This document shows positions 32,217 to 43,159 of a stretch of 64,000 nucleotides of DNA, one piece after another. Where the stretch lies: positions 124,001 to 188,000 of the forward strand of contig OZ237752.1 of the NCBI GenBank assembly GCA_965178125.1, written 5' to 3'. The first letter of the stretch is position 1. Every line of letters starts with the position of its first letter. The translations under genes were made by a program, and so were the position numbers. The DNA is from Bilabrum cf. latius (taxonomy: Eukaryota > Bigyra: Bicosoecida > Bigyra > Bicosoecida). The notes beneath the pieces are model-generated. The model worked only from the letters and a program-made list of their open reading frames with translations, had not been told where the DNA came from and did not search any database.

Positions 32217-34616
32217 TCAGCACTGCAGGATCATGCCGCTCGGGTCAAAACCCCTCTGCAGGGCGGGGCTCCCCGGTTTCAGCGCCCAGTTGTTCCCCGC
32301 CTCGTCCACGAACATGGGGTCGGCCACCGCGGACCCGCGATCGAACCCCATGCCCTGCCACTGCTGGAACGACCACGCGTCAAAGGCCACGGTCGAGGAG
32401 CTCATGTTGTACACCGGGTCAAAGTACACGTTATTGATCACGCGGGAGGGGTTCAGGTAAGGGGACGGGTCCACGTGCCCGTCTTTCACCAGCATGGCCA
32501 TGGGCGGGTACTGCTCTGGGAGCGAAGTCCCCGGGCGGTACACGATGTTTCCGAAGAACTTGTTGTCCATGGGGGCTGCAGATGGGGGAGCTCCCGCCCG
32601 GTGCTCGTCCCGGGGCACTTGCCCGGTGCTCGCCGCGCCCGGCCTGCTGGGAGGCACGACGTGCAATGAGCCCATGTACTGGTACTTTTCCTGCGTGTTG
32701 TACGCGAAAATGTTGTTGCTGGCGCTGTTGTTGTGGCCCTCGTGGTAAAACAAGCCCGCGAAACTCGAGTTGATCACCGTGTTGCGGCGCACCACCGTGT
32801 TGCTGGAGAAGTTGTCCAGGTACACGGCCCAGCCCCAGGTGGGTCGGTGCAGCAGCCCCGTGGCGTCCGTGTCGGTGCCGATCGTGTCCTTCACGCAGTT
32901 GCCCTCGATCACCACGCCGGTGTTGAGGCCGCCGCTCGAGTCGATCGTGCTGATGCCGCCGTAGTCGCGGGTGTGCAGGCCCGTCCGCCGAATCGTGTTC
33001 CCCAGTATGCGAACGTTCCTCGAGAGTGCTCCCGCCCCGTTGGACCGCATGGCCACGCCCCACCGACTCGTGTTGGAGATCGAGTTGCCTTGCACGAGCG
33101 CGTCACTCGCCGTGGTGAGGAACACACCCCCTGCCGAGCTGAGCGTGACTCCGATCCGATCCATTGTGTTCCCCAGGATCTGGGCCCCGACTGACTGCGA
33201 GTCGTTCACCCCGATGGACATCACCCCGGACTGACCCACGTGTGAGAACAAAGACCCTCTCACCGTGGACCCCGCCGCCCCTTTGGACAGCAGCACGCCA
33301 CCGCCACCCACGCCAACGAAGGAACAGTTCTCCACCGCGGCCCCGCTGCCGCCCGCCAGCACTACAGCCGCGTCGCTCGGGGAACCCTCCGAGGAATCGC
33401 TCTCGTCGAAGCCCTCCTGGAATCCGCGACTGTGCCAGGAAACGTCCCGGAAATGGATCCCCTGGAGGCTCACATTGGAGACCCCTTGCAGCGCCACCGC
33501 CGCGTCCACCGCCGGCACCCAAGCCCCCGCCTCCAGGTCCTGCGCGCCCTCCCCCGCACGCAGAGCGTAGTAGAGCGTGCCCCCCGACGCAACGTACTCC
33601 CCTGGAGCGTCCAGGAGTGCCGTGCTGTTGGCCAAGTAGATCCTGTTCCCCGGCTGGATGGCGCGGCTCGTCAGCCCCGGCTGGTGCGTGTTGTTGGTCA
33701 CGATGCAGATGCCGCACTCGGTGTCCACGCGCACCTCGGTCCAGTCGCCCGACACACTCGTCACCGTGCCCGTACCCCAGAAGTTCACCCAGGACCACGT
33801 GGGCCAGATGAAGGTTGCAACCGGGTCACCATCCCGCAGCGCCGAGGGGAAGGCGGGGGTCGGTCCGCTCGCCCTCATCGTCACGCTGGCGGTCGTGGCG
33901 GGGGGGGCGTGCTCGACGTAGCTCGAGTTGGTCACGCGGGCCGTCTGCCCCGCGTAGTTCCGGTCTAGGTCGTCCGAGGGGGGCGCGTTCGGGTGCCGGG
34001 CCAGGTCCGCGGGGGTGTCGCCCACACGAAGGGTGAGCGGGAAGCGGGCCCCGGCGGGGAGCGGGGCCTCGTACACGGCCAGGCCGGCGGGCCAGGCGAA
34101 CTGGTGCTCGCTCGGAGGACCGGAGCTCGGCTGCCAGCCCTTCACCTGAAGCCCCCCTGAAAACACCACGGACTGCACCGCATTCTTTGCATCAACTATA
34201 GCTGTGTCTTGTTGCGCTTGCCAAGTGACTCTGCACTGCTCTGCATCTCTCCCGCTGTCAACTGGACCCAAACCGAGCGCGACGCGTCGATCACCGCCGA
34301 GCGGAATCTTGGGCAAATCCACGGCACCAGCACCCGGATCAGGAGAGTTCAAGTCGCTTGAATCGTACACACCAGCTGCAATAATCACGTTGACAGGGTT
34401 GCAAGTATGCAGCGCCGCTTGCTGCTGCAACTCGCCGCGTACCACAAGCTTCGCGGCAGCTGGAGACTTGCACGCCTGGGTACCGGGACCTGAGCCGCAT
34501 GAAGGCGAGTCATGGCCTTTCGAACCATCCACGTATATAGCGCGAGGATCCTTCAGCGTTCTCGCGGCATCGGCGAGATGGCATGCAACTGCAACTGTGA
34601 GAGTGAAGACATTCAT
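32217..34616 (-). CDS. Secreted right-handed parallel beta-helix protein
   Basis: 799 residues in one exon with no TAG and a TGA stop. The N-terminus (MNVFTLTVAVACHLADAA) looks like a signal peptide, followed by AIYVDGSKGHDS...GTQACKSPAAA, the opening usual for extracellular pectate-lyase-fold proteins. The middle and C-terminal half carry repeating beta-helix rungs (VENCSFVGVGGGGVLL, VRGSLFSHVGQSGVM, AQILGNTMDRIGVT, RILGNTIRRTG, VVIEGNCVKDT, TVVRRNTVINSSFAGLF, SASNNIFAYN). Many N-x-S/T sites fit secretion. This fold is shared by polysaccharide lyases, epimerases and glycosidases; catalytic residues cannot be assigned by eye, so activity on a wall or matrix polysaccharide is inference. Confidence 0.82.
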   Translation of the reverse strand: MNVFTLTVAVACHLADAARTLKDPRAIYVDGSKGHDSPSCGSGPGTQACKSPAAAKLVVRGELQQQAALHTCNPVNVIIAAGVYDSSDLNSPDPGAGAVDLPKIPLGGDRRVALGLGPVDSGRDAEQCRVTWQAQQDTAIVDAKNAVQSVVFSGGLQVKGWQPSSGPPSEHQFAWPAGLAVYEAPLPAGARFPLTLRVGDTPADLARHPNAPPSDDLDRNYAGQTARVTNSSYVEHAPPATTASVTMRASGPTPAFPSALRDGDPVATFIWPTWSWVNFWGTGTVTSVSGDWTEVRVDTECGICIVTNNTHQPGLTSRAIQPGNRIYLANSTALLDAPGEYVASGGTLYYALRAGEGAQDLEAGAWVPAVDAAVALQGVSNVSLQGIHFRDVSWHSRGFQEGFDESDSSEGSPSDAAVVLAGGSGAAVENCSFVGVGGGGVLLSKGAAGSTVRGSLFSHVGQSGVMSIGVNDSQSVGAQILGNTMDRIGVTLSSAGGVFLTTASDALVQGNSISNTSRWGVAMRSNGAGALSRNVRILGNTIRRTGLHTRDYGGISTIDSSGGLNTGVVIEGNCVKDTIGTDTDATGLLHRPTWGWAVYLDNFSSNTVVRRNTVINSSFAGLFYHEGHNNSASNNIFAYNTQEKYQYMGSLHVVPPSRPGAASTGQVPRDEHRAGAPPSAAPMDNKFFGNIVYRPGTSLPEQYPPMAMLVKDGHVDPSPYLNPSRVINNVYFDPVYNMSSSTVAFDAWSFQQWQGMGFDRGSAVADPMFVDEAGNNWALKPGSPALQRGFDPSGMILQC

Positions 34617-34978
34617 GTCCTATGCTGCTTTGTAGGGAGGGTTCTTTGTAGATTGCGACCCAAGCAGTGCGCTTGAATGGACAGATTCTTGTACCACTTT
34701 GGTTACAGAACTACTTGAACCGGCGGTGGATCCTGCGGAGCACGAAACCTGCGGATCCAGATGTGCACGCAACAGACACCAGGCGTGGGCCTGGACGACA
34801 ACAGCCAGTCTCTTGCAAACATGCACCTTGTCAGTGGAAACTTTAATGCTGACACACTCGCGGGGAAGTATCGCGGGCCACATCACCCCTTGCCGGTGTC
34901 CCTCCCCTTGCCCCCCTCGCCCCCTGTCTCCATTTTCTTGTCCCTCCCAGTTCCCCTACCCCTACCCCTACCACTGCT
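34617..34978. other. Intergenic region between beta-helix and NYN genes
   Basis: 362 bases between two minus-strand genes: the promoter of the beta-helix gene and the 3' flank of the NYN gene. C-rich near 34880-34978 with CCCCTACCCCTACC-like repeats. No gene seen. Confidence 0.4.
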
Positions 34979-36583
34979 TCAGCCTCGCTTGCCTGCCCGA
35001 CCCCTGCTTCTGTTTCTGCCTCTGCCTCTGCCTCTGCACCTGCCCCTGCCTCTATCTCTGCCTCTCCCCCCCTTGCCGCCGCTGGCAGCCCGCCCCATGC
35101 CCCTGCCTCCGGCACCGGCGCCAGCACCAGCACCAGCACCACCCAGCAGCGGCACAGTCACCACCCCGGCGCACTCCCCCGCCAGACGGCGAGCCCCGCC
35201 GGGCAGCCAGTCGTACGCGCACTCGTCACTCCCTGCACCCCCAGTCCCCGCACTCGTCACAGACCCCCGCCGCCACTGCTCCATGCCGTGCACCAGGCCC
35301 AGCCCCCCGTGTGGGTTCCATCGCATCACCACGGCATCATGGTCTCCGGGGTGGTCTGCAGGCCCCGCCTGACCGTGCTCCTCATCCTAGTCGTATTTCT
35401 GTTCCTGTTGTTCATCTTTGTCCTACTTGCCATGTCCCGCTCCTTCTTGTTTCTTCCTGTCGCCGCCCTCTCCTTCTCCTTTCTCTTGTCTAGCGTCGTA
35501 ACCATTGGACGGCGAGCTGCCACCGCCTGACTCCATCTACATATGCCCGGCATCTTTTGCATCGCCATCTTTTGCATCCTCCCCATCCGCATCCCCTTCA
35601 CCCCCGGCATCACCATCGCCTGCATCACCCCCCTGCCCAGTCCCGTGTTCTTCAGCCGTCTCTTGTCCCGACACTCCACCCACAGCCACCGTCACTACCA
35701 GCCTTCCGCCCGCCCCCGCCCTTGCCTTTGCAAGTGCCCTCGCCTGCGCTCCCTCCGTCCCGACGCTGATAGGCTTCCCGTCCAGCAGCACCCGGGCGGG
35801 GCTACTAGCGGATGCACCACCGTGCGATGCACCTTGTGAACCCCCCCATTCCTGTTCCTGTTCCCGCACCGGCCTGGTGCCTCTCGCCCGCACCGCAAGC
35901 ACCACGGGAACGCCCCCATGCTGCAGGCGCCTCACGTCCGCGATGAAGTCTGCATCCTGGGTTACGAGCACAACCAGTGCGGCGGGCCCAGCCGTCTCGG
36001 TGCCCCCTCCCCCTCCTTGATCTGCCCCACCAACCGCAGCCCCTCCTCCCAGGGGAACTAAGGGCGAGGCCATGGCAGGCGGGCCGGTGGCAGTGCTGAG
36101 GTACGGACCAGCCGCGCCGGGATACTTGCGGTCCAGGGGCGGCGCCTGGTGCTGGTGCGGAGGTGTGACGAGTGCGGGAGCGCCGGTGCCTAGGGCTCCC
36201 GCCGCTGCTCCGAAGTCTTGCAGGATCCAGTCGAACTGCCGGGACATGGCGCGGTCTGCCGCTTCGCTCTTGCTGTCTCCGCTCGTGTCGATGGCAAAGC
36301 CCAGACAGCGCTGGAGCCCCCTCTTTGTGGCAATCGGCAGCTTGCTCGCAAAAGCCAGCAATCGGGCTGATACGCTGCCGCGGGGGAAGCCCAGCGCGGC
36401 TGGAACCTATCGCTGGAGCGCTAGGCCGCAAGGCGTAATGACAGCGGATTTCGGACAAACGTTCTCAATATCCCAGACGATAAAGATTCGCCGCATGCGG
36501 TCTCGCCACGATGGCGGCGCAGCATCGGCCACCTCGGGTCCGTCAGCGGGTCTCACTCGATTCGACGATGTTCCACACCCCAT
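34979..36583 (-). CDS. NYN-domain (PIN-like RNase) protein with RGG-rich tail
   Basis: 534 residues, single exon, stop TGA. The NYN core begins RRIFIVWDIENVCPK with the catalytic Asp and continues through LVVLVTQDADFIADVRRL to VVLAVRARGT; the family (MARF1/limkain-like, Meiosis regulator) comprises PIN-like ribonucleases. TAG-Gln codons at minus-strand first bases 36409, 35539, 35425 and 35389; the first lies within the domain. The C-terminal 40 residues are an Arg/Gly-rich tract (RGRGRCRGRGRGRNRSRG) suited to RNA binding. The first in-frame ATG (36583) gives MGCGTSSN, a good context for N-myristoylation of Gly2 and palmitoylation of Cys3, though an ATG nearer the domain exists. Divergent from the calcyphosine-like gene. 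A role in RNA turnover is inferred from the domain. Confidence 0.78.
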
Positions 36584-37022
36584 GTAAGGCCAGATTTCAC
36601 CTGGCCAGGCAATAATAAACCTCCTGCCAGCAGAGCGGCTCAACAACAGTGTCGTTCTCGCACGGCGTCGTCAGAACAACTACGAACCATGTCTCCCGAT
36701 ACTTTCTGTTCCTGTGCTTGCCTCATATCTGCGACCTATTTAAAGGAATATTGGTCAGATGTGAACTGCAGGGGCAGCGGCCGGGTACTACCGAATGCTT
36801 CTTAATTCTTGCCACCACGGGATCGGTGAGGCATTTTCCACCGTGACGCGGTCGCTGATCGGAGCCACGGCCGGTCTGTCCGTTTGGCGCGACGACGATT
36901 CATGCGCGCACAATCAAATTGGACAATACAGGCTGAATTGTAAGGCTATCGCGGCATTCACACTTATTGCTTTGGCAAGTCCCCAGCGTTTTTTGTCAGA
37001 TTGATTCCCATCGGCCTGAAAA
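36584..37022. promoter_or_regulatory. Divergent intergenic region between NYN and calcyphosine-like genes
   Basis: 439 AT-richer bases separating head-to-head genes, so both promoters must lie here. CTATTTAAAGG at about 36739 is a TATA-like candidate for the plus-strand gene but sits nearly 300 bases from its ATG. Short plus-strand ORFs here show no domain. Confidence 0.4.
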
Positions 37023-38006
37023 ATGGCTTCGACAATTACGGTGAAGGAAAGCCCGATTGCGGCAATCGTCACGTTGAGACGCTAGCTCGCGGAGCGAGGG
37101 CAGCGAAGTTTGACTTCATTCATATCCAAGGTTAGGGAAGCTGATATTTCCGGCGAGGGTCGTCTGGACGAGGAGGAGCTAGACATTGCGATGCGCTCGT
37201 CTGGAGTGTTTCTTGGCAAGCGCGATCTCGGCGCCCTCTCGCGATCGTTAGATGCTGATGGGTCAGGATTTTTGTCCGTGGAAGAGCTGGTAGCGGCGGT
37301 AAGGGGCGATTTGCTTGGCCGCCGGCTTGCGATCGTGGACAAGGCATTCGATCGCCTGTGCTCGTCAGGAGCCGCAGTGGGCGGGTCGAGCGCCGCCGAT
37401 TCCGTCTCTTTGGAAACCGCCGTGGGAGCCATGCGGGTGGAAAAGCATCCCGACGTGGCGGCTGGCCTCGCGGACGGAGAGGCCATGCGTACCCAGCTGG
37501 CCGAGGCGCTGGGCAGGGGCATCGCGGCGGGGGCATCCTCTGGCTCCGGGAAAGGGGGCCCCGACGCGCATGTGGACAGGGAGGCATTCCGCTTCGGCAT
37601 GGGGGAGGCAAGCGCCTGCGAGCCCATCGAGGACGAGTTCGTTGCGGGGATGGAGGCGGTGTGGGGGTGCAGCGAGGCGGTGGTGGACGAGGGCGTGGAG
37701 GCCTACCTTGGCATCATGAGGGAACAAGCAGACGCCAAGCGGTCCCCGGGGGAGAACCAGAGGCAGTACCTCCGGCGGCAGCTGCAGAGGTTCGACCTGG
37801 ACGAGCACAAGGGTCTGAGCTTCGACGAGTTCAGGAGGGCGGGGGAGGTGATCGGGCTGCCCCTGAGCCTGGCAGAGGCCCAGAGGCTCTTCGACGCCAT
37901 GCCCAAGCTGGCGTCAAAGGGGGGCCTCGAGGACGTGCCCAGGGCGGGGATCGACGAGGCGGTGCTGTTCGTGTTCGGGACAGATCCCCAGCCCACGCGG
38001 GGGTGA
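37023..38006 (+). CDS. Calcyphosine-like EF-hand protein
   Basis: 327 residues, single exon, stop TGA. The N-terminus reads TLRRQLAERGQRSLTSFIS, matching the leading helix of calcyphosine-like proteins (pattern LR..L..RG..G), and the Q after RR is the TAG at 37083-37085; without it no ATG precedes the first EF-hand. EF-hand loops: DISGEGRLDEEE, DADGSGFLSVEE and a C-terminal DLDEHKGLSFDE, each with acidic residues at positions 1, 3 and 12 or near equivalents. A degenerate segment (DKAFDRL) and a Gly/Ser insert lie between. Calcyphosine-like proteins are cytosolic calcium sensors common in flagellated protists and algae. Divergent from the NYN gene. Confidence 0.85.
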
Positions 38007-38283
38007 TTTCCCTCCCCTCCCCAGCTGCTGTTGCACCCATGAACCCTTATGCTGATTCCAGATTTGGCCAGAATCCCCGGAATAGTTGCGTGCACTGAAG
38101 TCGGCCCCTGATGACGCCCATCGCCACTTGCTGGGCGCCGCGCCGACCACTGATTGTCCTCTTGGCGGGTGCACTGCATGCTAGTGAGTAGAGCCTGTTG
38201 CGTAACATTCCTAGAAAATAACTTTCCTGGGGCCAAATCACACGCAACAACTACCAACTTTCATCGTCGGCCTCAAGCATAAA
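38007..38283. other. Upstream flank of the transposase gene
   Basis: 277 bases between the EF-hand gene and the transposase ATG. I compared it by eye with the downstream flank (40633-41165) and found no convincing terminal inverted repeat or target-site duplication, so the element boundaries are unknown. Confidence 0.35.
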
Positions 38284-40632
38284 ATGGCTGCAGTGGCTGG
38301 AGCAGTGGAAATTACGGAAGTTCCTGAAGGAGCAATTGAGTTAGTTAGTTCATTTGAAGAGAATGGACTGCCAGATTAGCTTGAGGCATACAGCTGTGTC
38401 CTGGAATTGGTCGTGGTTGCCTTTGGATTTGAACGAACCGTAGGGTTCATGGCTTCTATGGCCCTATTGCTCGGGGATTTTGCGCTTTCCGGTTCAAAGA
38501 AGTATTTATTTGCAGAGGAACGATTAGCTGATGCGAGTTCGCGGACAGACTACAAAGGATAGCGGCCGAAATAGCTGACTGGGTGGTTCCTGGTCCACCT
38601 GATGTACAACGTTTTTGGCTGGGATTCGAAGCTTATTAACCTTGTGCTGGCTGGGCATAACTTCAAAATGGATATCAATACCACGAAAAAGTATATTCGA
38701 AGCACTGACCCGCCACTTCGCTCAGGTGCACCTGGAGAGATACCAGATGGAGCAAAGTTGCTGCTAGTTGGACACCTCCAAAGGATGTGCCGGTGCGGTG
38801 TATATTATTCTCCTAGACATATACAGCGCATTGCAGGACGAATGAAGGCTACTTACAAAGCTAATGAGGTAAAGCGGGGCAGGAAATCGTCCTCATATGA
38901 GATGCCTTCGCCATCCTGGGTGAGCAGGTTCATGGCGTCCCACAAGTTCACGATGCAGAAGCCCGGGACCCTCGACAAGGGCAGAGATAAGGTTACTAGA
39001 CTGCAGCTCTACGAGTGGTATGTCAAGTTAGCTCATCTGTGCAAAGAGTTCGATATAGTTGACCCTAGATAGATGCACAATATGGATGAGTCTGGCTTGA
39101 TCATCAACAGGGAGGGGCAGCACGACGTGTACAACTTCAAGGGCCGCATCGACTCGTCAAGCGACTTCGGCGCCTGGTCCGAGGAGGGAAGGATGAAATT
39201 CAACCAAGCGACTGCTGGATGTCGCAGTACCACTACCCTGGCCACCTGGTTCTGCGCCGACGGGAGCGTCGTAAAGCTGGACCACCTCACCAAGGGGACT
39301 AGACTCGAGCAGCCCCCGGCCCTGGTTACAAAGTTTACGAAGCGGGCGAAGGTACTGCGTACGTAGACGATCAATGGAAAGAGCATTAAGGTCGACACAT
39401 TACATGCCACACCGCGAGCATTTTAGACGCGGCCCAGTTTCGCCAGGCAATTCAAGGAGTGGGCCTACATAGTGCGAGAGAAGAGCATCGAGGCAGGGCA
39501 CCCCGACGAGTGGCACCTCCTCATCTACGACAACCATACATCGCATTTTTCCGAGGAGGTTATCGCAGCTGTGATTGAGAAAAAGATCATCATCCTCACC
39601 ATCCCCCCCCACTCGTCTCACATCATCCAGCCGTTCGATGTCGCCCCGGCAGGCAGCTGGAAGGCAGCAGTGAGGGCTCTGATCAGTGATGCCAGCCTGC
39701 GAGCGAGGGCTGCGCTGTCCAAGGACCATGCCCCAGCACTAGCTGCTGCATCTGCGTTGAATGCTTTTACCGTAGAGCTGGTGCAGAAATCGTTCAAGCT
39801 GGCAGGTTGGTGGGATTTTGGGAAGGGGTGCCCTGTGGCGCCATTCGAGTAGCAGTAGAGCATCATGGTCAAAGCGAACATCCCGGAGGGTAACAATGAT
39901 TTAGCAGACCTGGAAGCTATCAAGGAGGCATACCGCAAGGTGTACGAGGCAGACGCAAGTGATTCTGCCGCAGCTGTGGTGGGGGGACATGTGGGGTCCG
40001 GGGGGTCCGGGGCTGCGACTGGGCAGGTGAGCGGAGGCGGAGCCGGGGCCTCATCGTCGTCCTCTTCATCTAGTGCTGCCAGCAGCATGGCTGCCCTCGA
40101 TGGCCTGCGAGGCGTCACGCAGCAGGACCATTCCATGTCATAGAGGGTTCTGGATTCGATAGAGGCGGACGTGGAGAGCAAGAGGAGCAGCGGGGCGCTG
40201 GCCGGGCAGAAGCGGGCCCGCCGTGGGTCTGGCCATCCAGCCGGCGGTGAGCTCTCAATGCAGACCGGTATCGTCTACATCCAGGAAGCAGTGATGAAGA
40301 AGCAAGTAGATTACTACATGGCTCTTGCAAAAGTGCAGGGGGCTGCTTTGGAGAAGGTCAGGGTGTTCGCCGAGGCTACCAGTGCGCAAGAGAAGGCAAC
40401 CTCGGATCTCCTCAGCGCCGAGCAGGAGCTAATACAGTCTCCACAGCGCCCATCAAAGAAGAAAAGGGTTTTGAAGTGTATCGAGCTAAAGGACGCTGCT
40501 GCCAGGTCGCTTAACACCTCGGCAGCCGCGGTTCTGGATATCCCCAGGGACACTGATGCGAAGATCGCAGCGCTCGGCCAGCGGCCAATATTGAAGGTTC
40601 CGACGGGTCCCGCGAGTGGCGACGAGCAGTGA
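38284..40632 (+). CDS. pogo/Tigger-like DDD transposase
   Basis: 782 residues if TAG is Gln; stop TGA at 40630. The N-terminal half carries a CENP-B/Tc5-like helix-turn-helix (SPSWVSRFMASHKF). The DDE-superfamily core follows: MHNMDESGL (D268), LLIYDNHTSHFS (D416) and ILTIPPHSSHIIQPFDV (D452), with 35 residues between the last two Asp, as in the pogo/Tigger branch. The C-terminal 150 residues are Ala/Lys/Glu-rich and probably coiled. Nine TAGs (first bases 38377, 38560, 38572, 39070, 39364, 39424, 39850, 39856, 40141) make it the most UAG-dense gene here, about one per 87 codons against one per 290 overall. The triad is complete, so it could encode an active enzyme or a domesticated one. Confidence 0.85.
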
Positions 40633-41165
40633 TTATATTTATAGTATATAAGTAAACTCTGAACAGTTCAGATCACAGCATTAGGCTAGGATTCAGCAGC
40701 ACTAGAGCTGCAAAGTCGGGTGGAGGCATGACAATTATGATGCATGTGTTGTGTTGCCCGACCTACAGCAAAGCCTACAAAAAGCTGGACATCCATCTTC
40801 ACAGATTAGTTAGATAACCTATTCAAGCTTCTCCTCATAACTTTCTGGGGCTGTAGGTGCTCTGTGTGTCGGCATGTATCGCGCCTATGAAAGTTTTGCA
40901 AGCGGCTGGCCGCAAAAAAAAAGAGTGAAACACCCCAAGTTCAACCTAGCATATCTCAGCATATACTGATCGAAATTTTGCAAGAAGAGCACCAAAATTT
41001 AGATCTCGAGGAGCTGAATCAGCCAAAAACAACGCCTGCTGCGATAGGTTCGCTGAACGGCAGGGGATGATCCGCGATGAATGTTCTGTCAAGTCGAGAG
41101 AAAGTTCGGCAACAGGCTCTACGCCGGCCGGACGTGAACCTATTTTTTCGGCTACCTCTCTGAAT
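40633..41165. other. AT-rich gap between transposase and glycoside hydrolase genes
   Basis: 533 AT-rich bases, including ATATTTATAGTATATAAG just after the transposase stop, a GAACAGTTC palindrome and an A10 run at 40914-40923. Probably the transposon 3' end plus the hydrolase promoter. No coding signal seen. The hydrolase frame is open upstream to 41067, but the signal-peptide ATG at 41166 is preferred. Confidence 0.4.
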
Positions 41166-42911
41166 ATGATCGCCTCGGTTGCTATATTAGCCGGACTCGC
41201 TGCGGCTGCGGTGGATGTGAAACTCGCTCCCAAAGACTACGCCGTTCCTGCCGACGGCAGGCTCTTCAGTTATAACACAGTCCTAGGCCCCATCATTCAG
41301 ATCCCTTACGACAACTCGGCTCTTATCGATGGCGCTGAAACGATTGGCCTTGGCTCAATCCGCTATCCAGGCGGTACTGTGGCTGACTACTGGTCCATGC
41401 GTTTAGGAAACTACATCAACGACTGCTCGCGCAGCCTCTGTTCGTGTTGCGAGTTCCAGCCGAGCATTGCAAAGTTCCCTACCGGGACGTTTTTGCCAAA
41501 AGCGGTGCTCGCACCTGGATCGATTGGAAGGACCACCACGAGCACGCCTGTGTTCGACGTGAACGTGCTCACGTTCAATACGACTGCTGAAGCGATTGCA
41601 GACGTCCAATCTTTGGCCGAGCAGGTTACATCACCATCGGATGTTGAAATATTTGAGATGGGTAACGAATTCTACCTAACGAATTACCGATGGCGTTTTC
41701 CGAACTCGTCCACGTACATGGAAGCCGCCAAGCCGATTGCAGCCGAGGGCCGCAAGCTGTTTCCCGATGCCCTGGTGATGGCAGTCGCAAATCAAGGATA
41801 GCTCAAGTCTGATTCGTGCGGTGGCAGCTGGAACAGCCAACTCAGCGCCTTTAAAGAATCCTACGACGGCGTCACCCTGCACGACTACTCGATCACGAAC
41901 AAGAGCGTGGGCTCGCATTTTCCTCCGTCCCAGTGGAACACGGTGGTGGCCGCGTGGTCCAGTGCCAGCGTGCAGCTGGCCATGAAAGGCGTGGACGCAT
42001 GCTTCGGCAAGGACACGCTCGTGGCACAGACCGAGTTCAACTATGCGGGGGGCGAGGGCCAGGGCTTCGGCCCTACGAAGTCGGGTCCCCTGCTTGCCCC
42101 ATATGGAGCCATCCACGGCATCTTTTAGGCGGACAGGATACTGGAGGCAGCCAGGCACGTCACGGACACGCCCACGCCTGCCCGCCGCAGGGAGGCAGCG
42201 CGCAGTGCCACCGGGGAGCCCTCTGCTGCTGCAGCTTCTTCTTCCTCCTCTTCGGTCAAGTGGAGCCGGTACGTCTCCATGCACATGCACGCGCTGGCCG
42301 AAGACACGGCCGTGAACTGGGACCACAACTCTGGCGTGCTTCGATTCAACGCCTCCCTGGGCCCCGACGCTCGCCCCGAGGTGAGCGGCGTGGGTCAGGT
42401 GTTTGCCCACCTCACGCGGGCGGCTAGGCCGGCCCCCTGGTCGTCGTTTGCGACCAAGCCGAACGGGCAAACGGCAGCAGGCGGGTCATCACACCAGTCA
42501 TCGACATCCCCGCCGCCCCCGGCCTCGTACTTCATCCCGCTGGAGCAGTCCGGCAGCGAGCACCCCACGATCGGCTTCGCGATCAAGGACCAGACGGGGC
42601 TGCCCTGCCTGCAGGCCTCCCTCTTCGCCTCGGACCCGGGGGCGAGGACCTCCCCCCGATTCGCGATCATCAACCGGTGCACCGAGACGCTGACCGCCGT
42701 GCTGCCTGCCTTCGACCCCGCCCAGGCGGACGCCTGGCTGTACTCGGCCGAGGACGAGGGCGGATGGGCCCCGCTGCCGAGCAAGGATGCGCCCGTGCCG
42801 TGGACGAGCGGGCCGCTGTCCCCGCGCAGGGCGAGCGTGAGCTGCTCGTCGGGAGGCTGCGCGGTGACCATGCCGGGGGTGTGCATGGCCATCTCTGCTG
42901 GGGCGCAGTGA
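41166..42911 (+). CDS. Secreted clan-A-type glycoside hydrolase
   Basis: 581 residues, stop TGA. The start at 41166 gives a signal peptide (MIASVAILAGLAAAAVDVKL). The barrel shows LGSIRYPGGTVADYWSM, the strand-1 motif of heparanase/GH79-related and similar clan GH-A enzymes, then VEIFEMGNEFYL, where the Glu of GNE is the likely acid/base, and VAQTEFNYAGG with a candidate nucleophile Glu. TAG-Gln at 41799-41801 and 42126-42128; the latter reads HGIFQADRILEAARH, which keeps a barrel helix continuous. The C-terminal third is Ala/Ser-rich plus a beta-sandwich-like region. I cannot decide between GH79-like and other clan-A families; a wall or extracellular glycan is the likely substrate. Confidence 0.75.
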
Positions 42912-43159
42912 GCGTGACTGGCGTGTGGGTGGCCTTCTTGGTGCATGCAACCCGCAACGGGGCACTAAGGCGGGAGCTGCATGCGCAGCCTGAGGTTGCC
43001 CAGTTTGTTTATTTGTTTGTACGCCCCCCAATTCCGAGTCCTGCCAGCAATCAAATTAAAAATTAAAAACAAGCAAAGCAAAAAGGAACGGGTGTAGTTA
43101 TCAAGCATCACAACCTGGATTAAGTCATCTCTCGCTGCATGTGGTGGCAAGTCCCAGCC
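42912..43159. other. Convergent intergenic region
   Basis: 248 bases between the stops of two converging genes, including an A-rich AATTAAAAATTAAAAACAAG. Likely overlapping 3' UTRs. No gene seen. Confidence 0.4.

Noticed and set aside
38007-41165. Terminal inverted repeats around the transposase
   Set aside because: No matching inverted ends of useful length were found by eye in the flanks, so element limits are not annotated.
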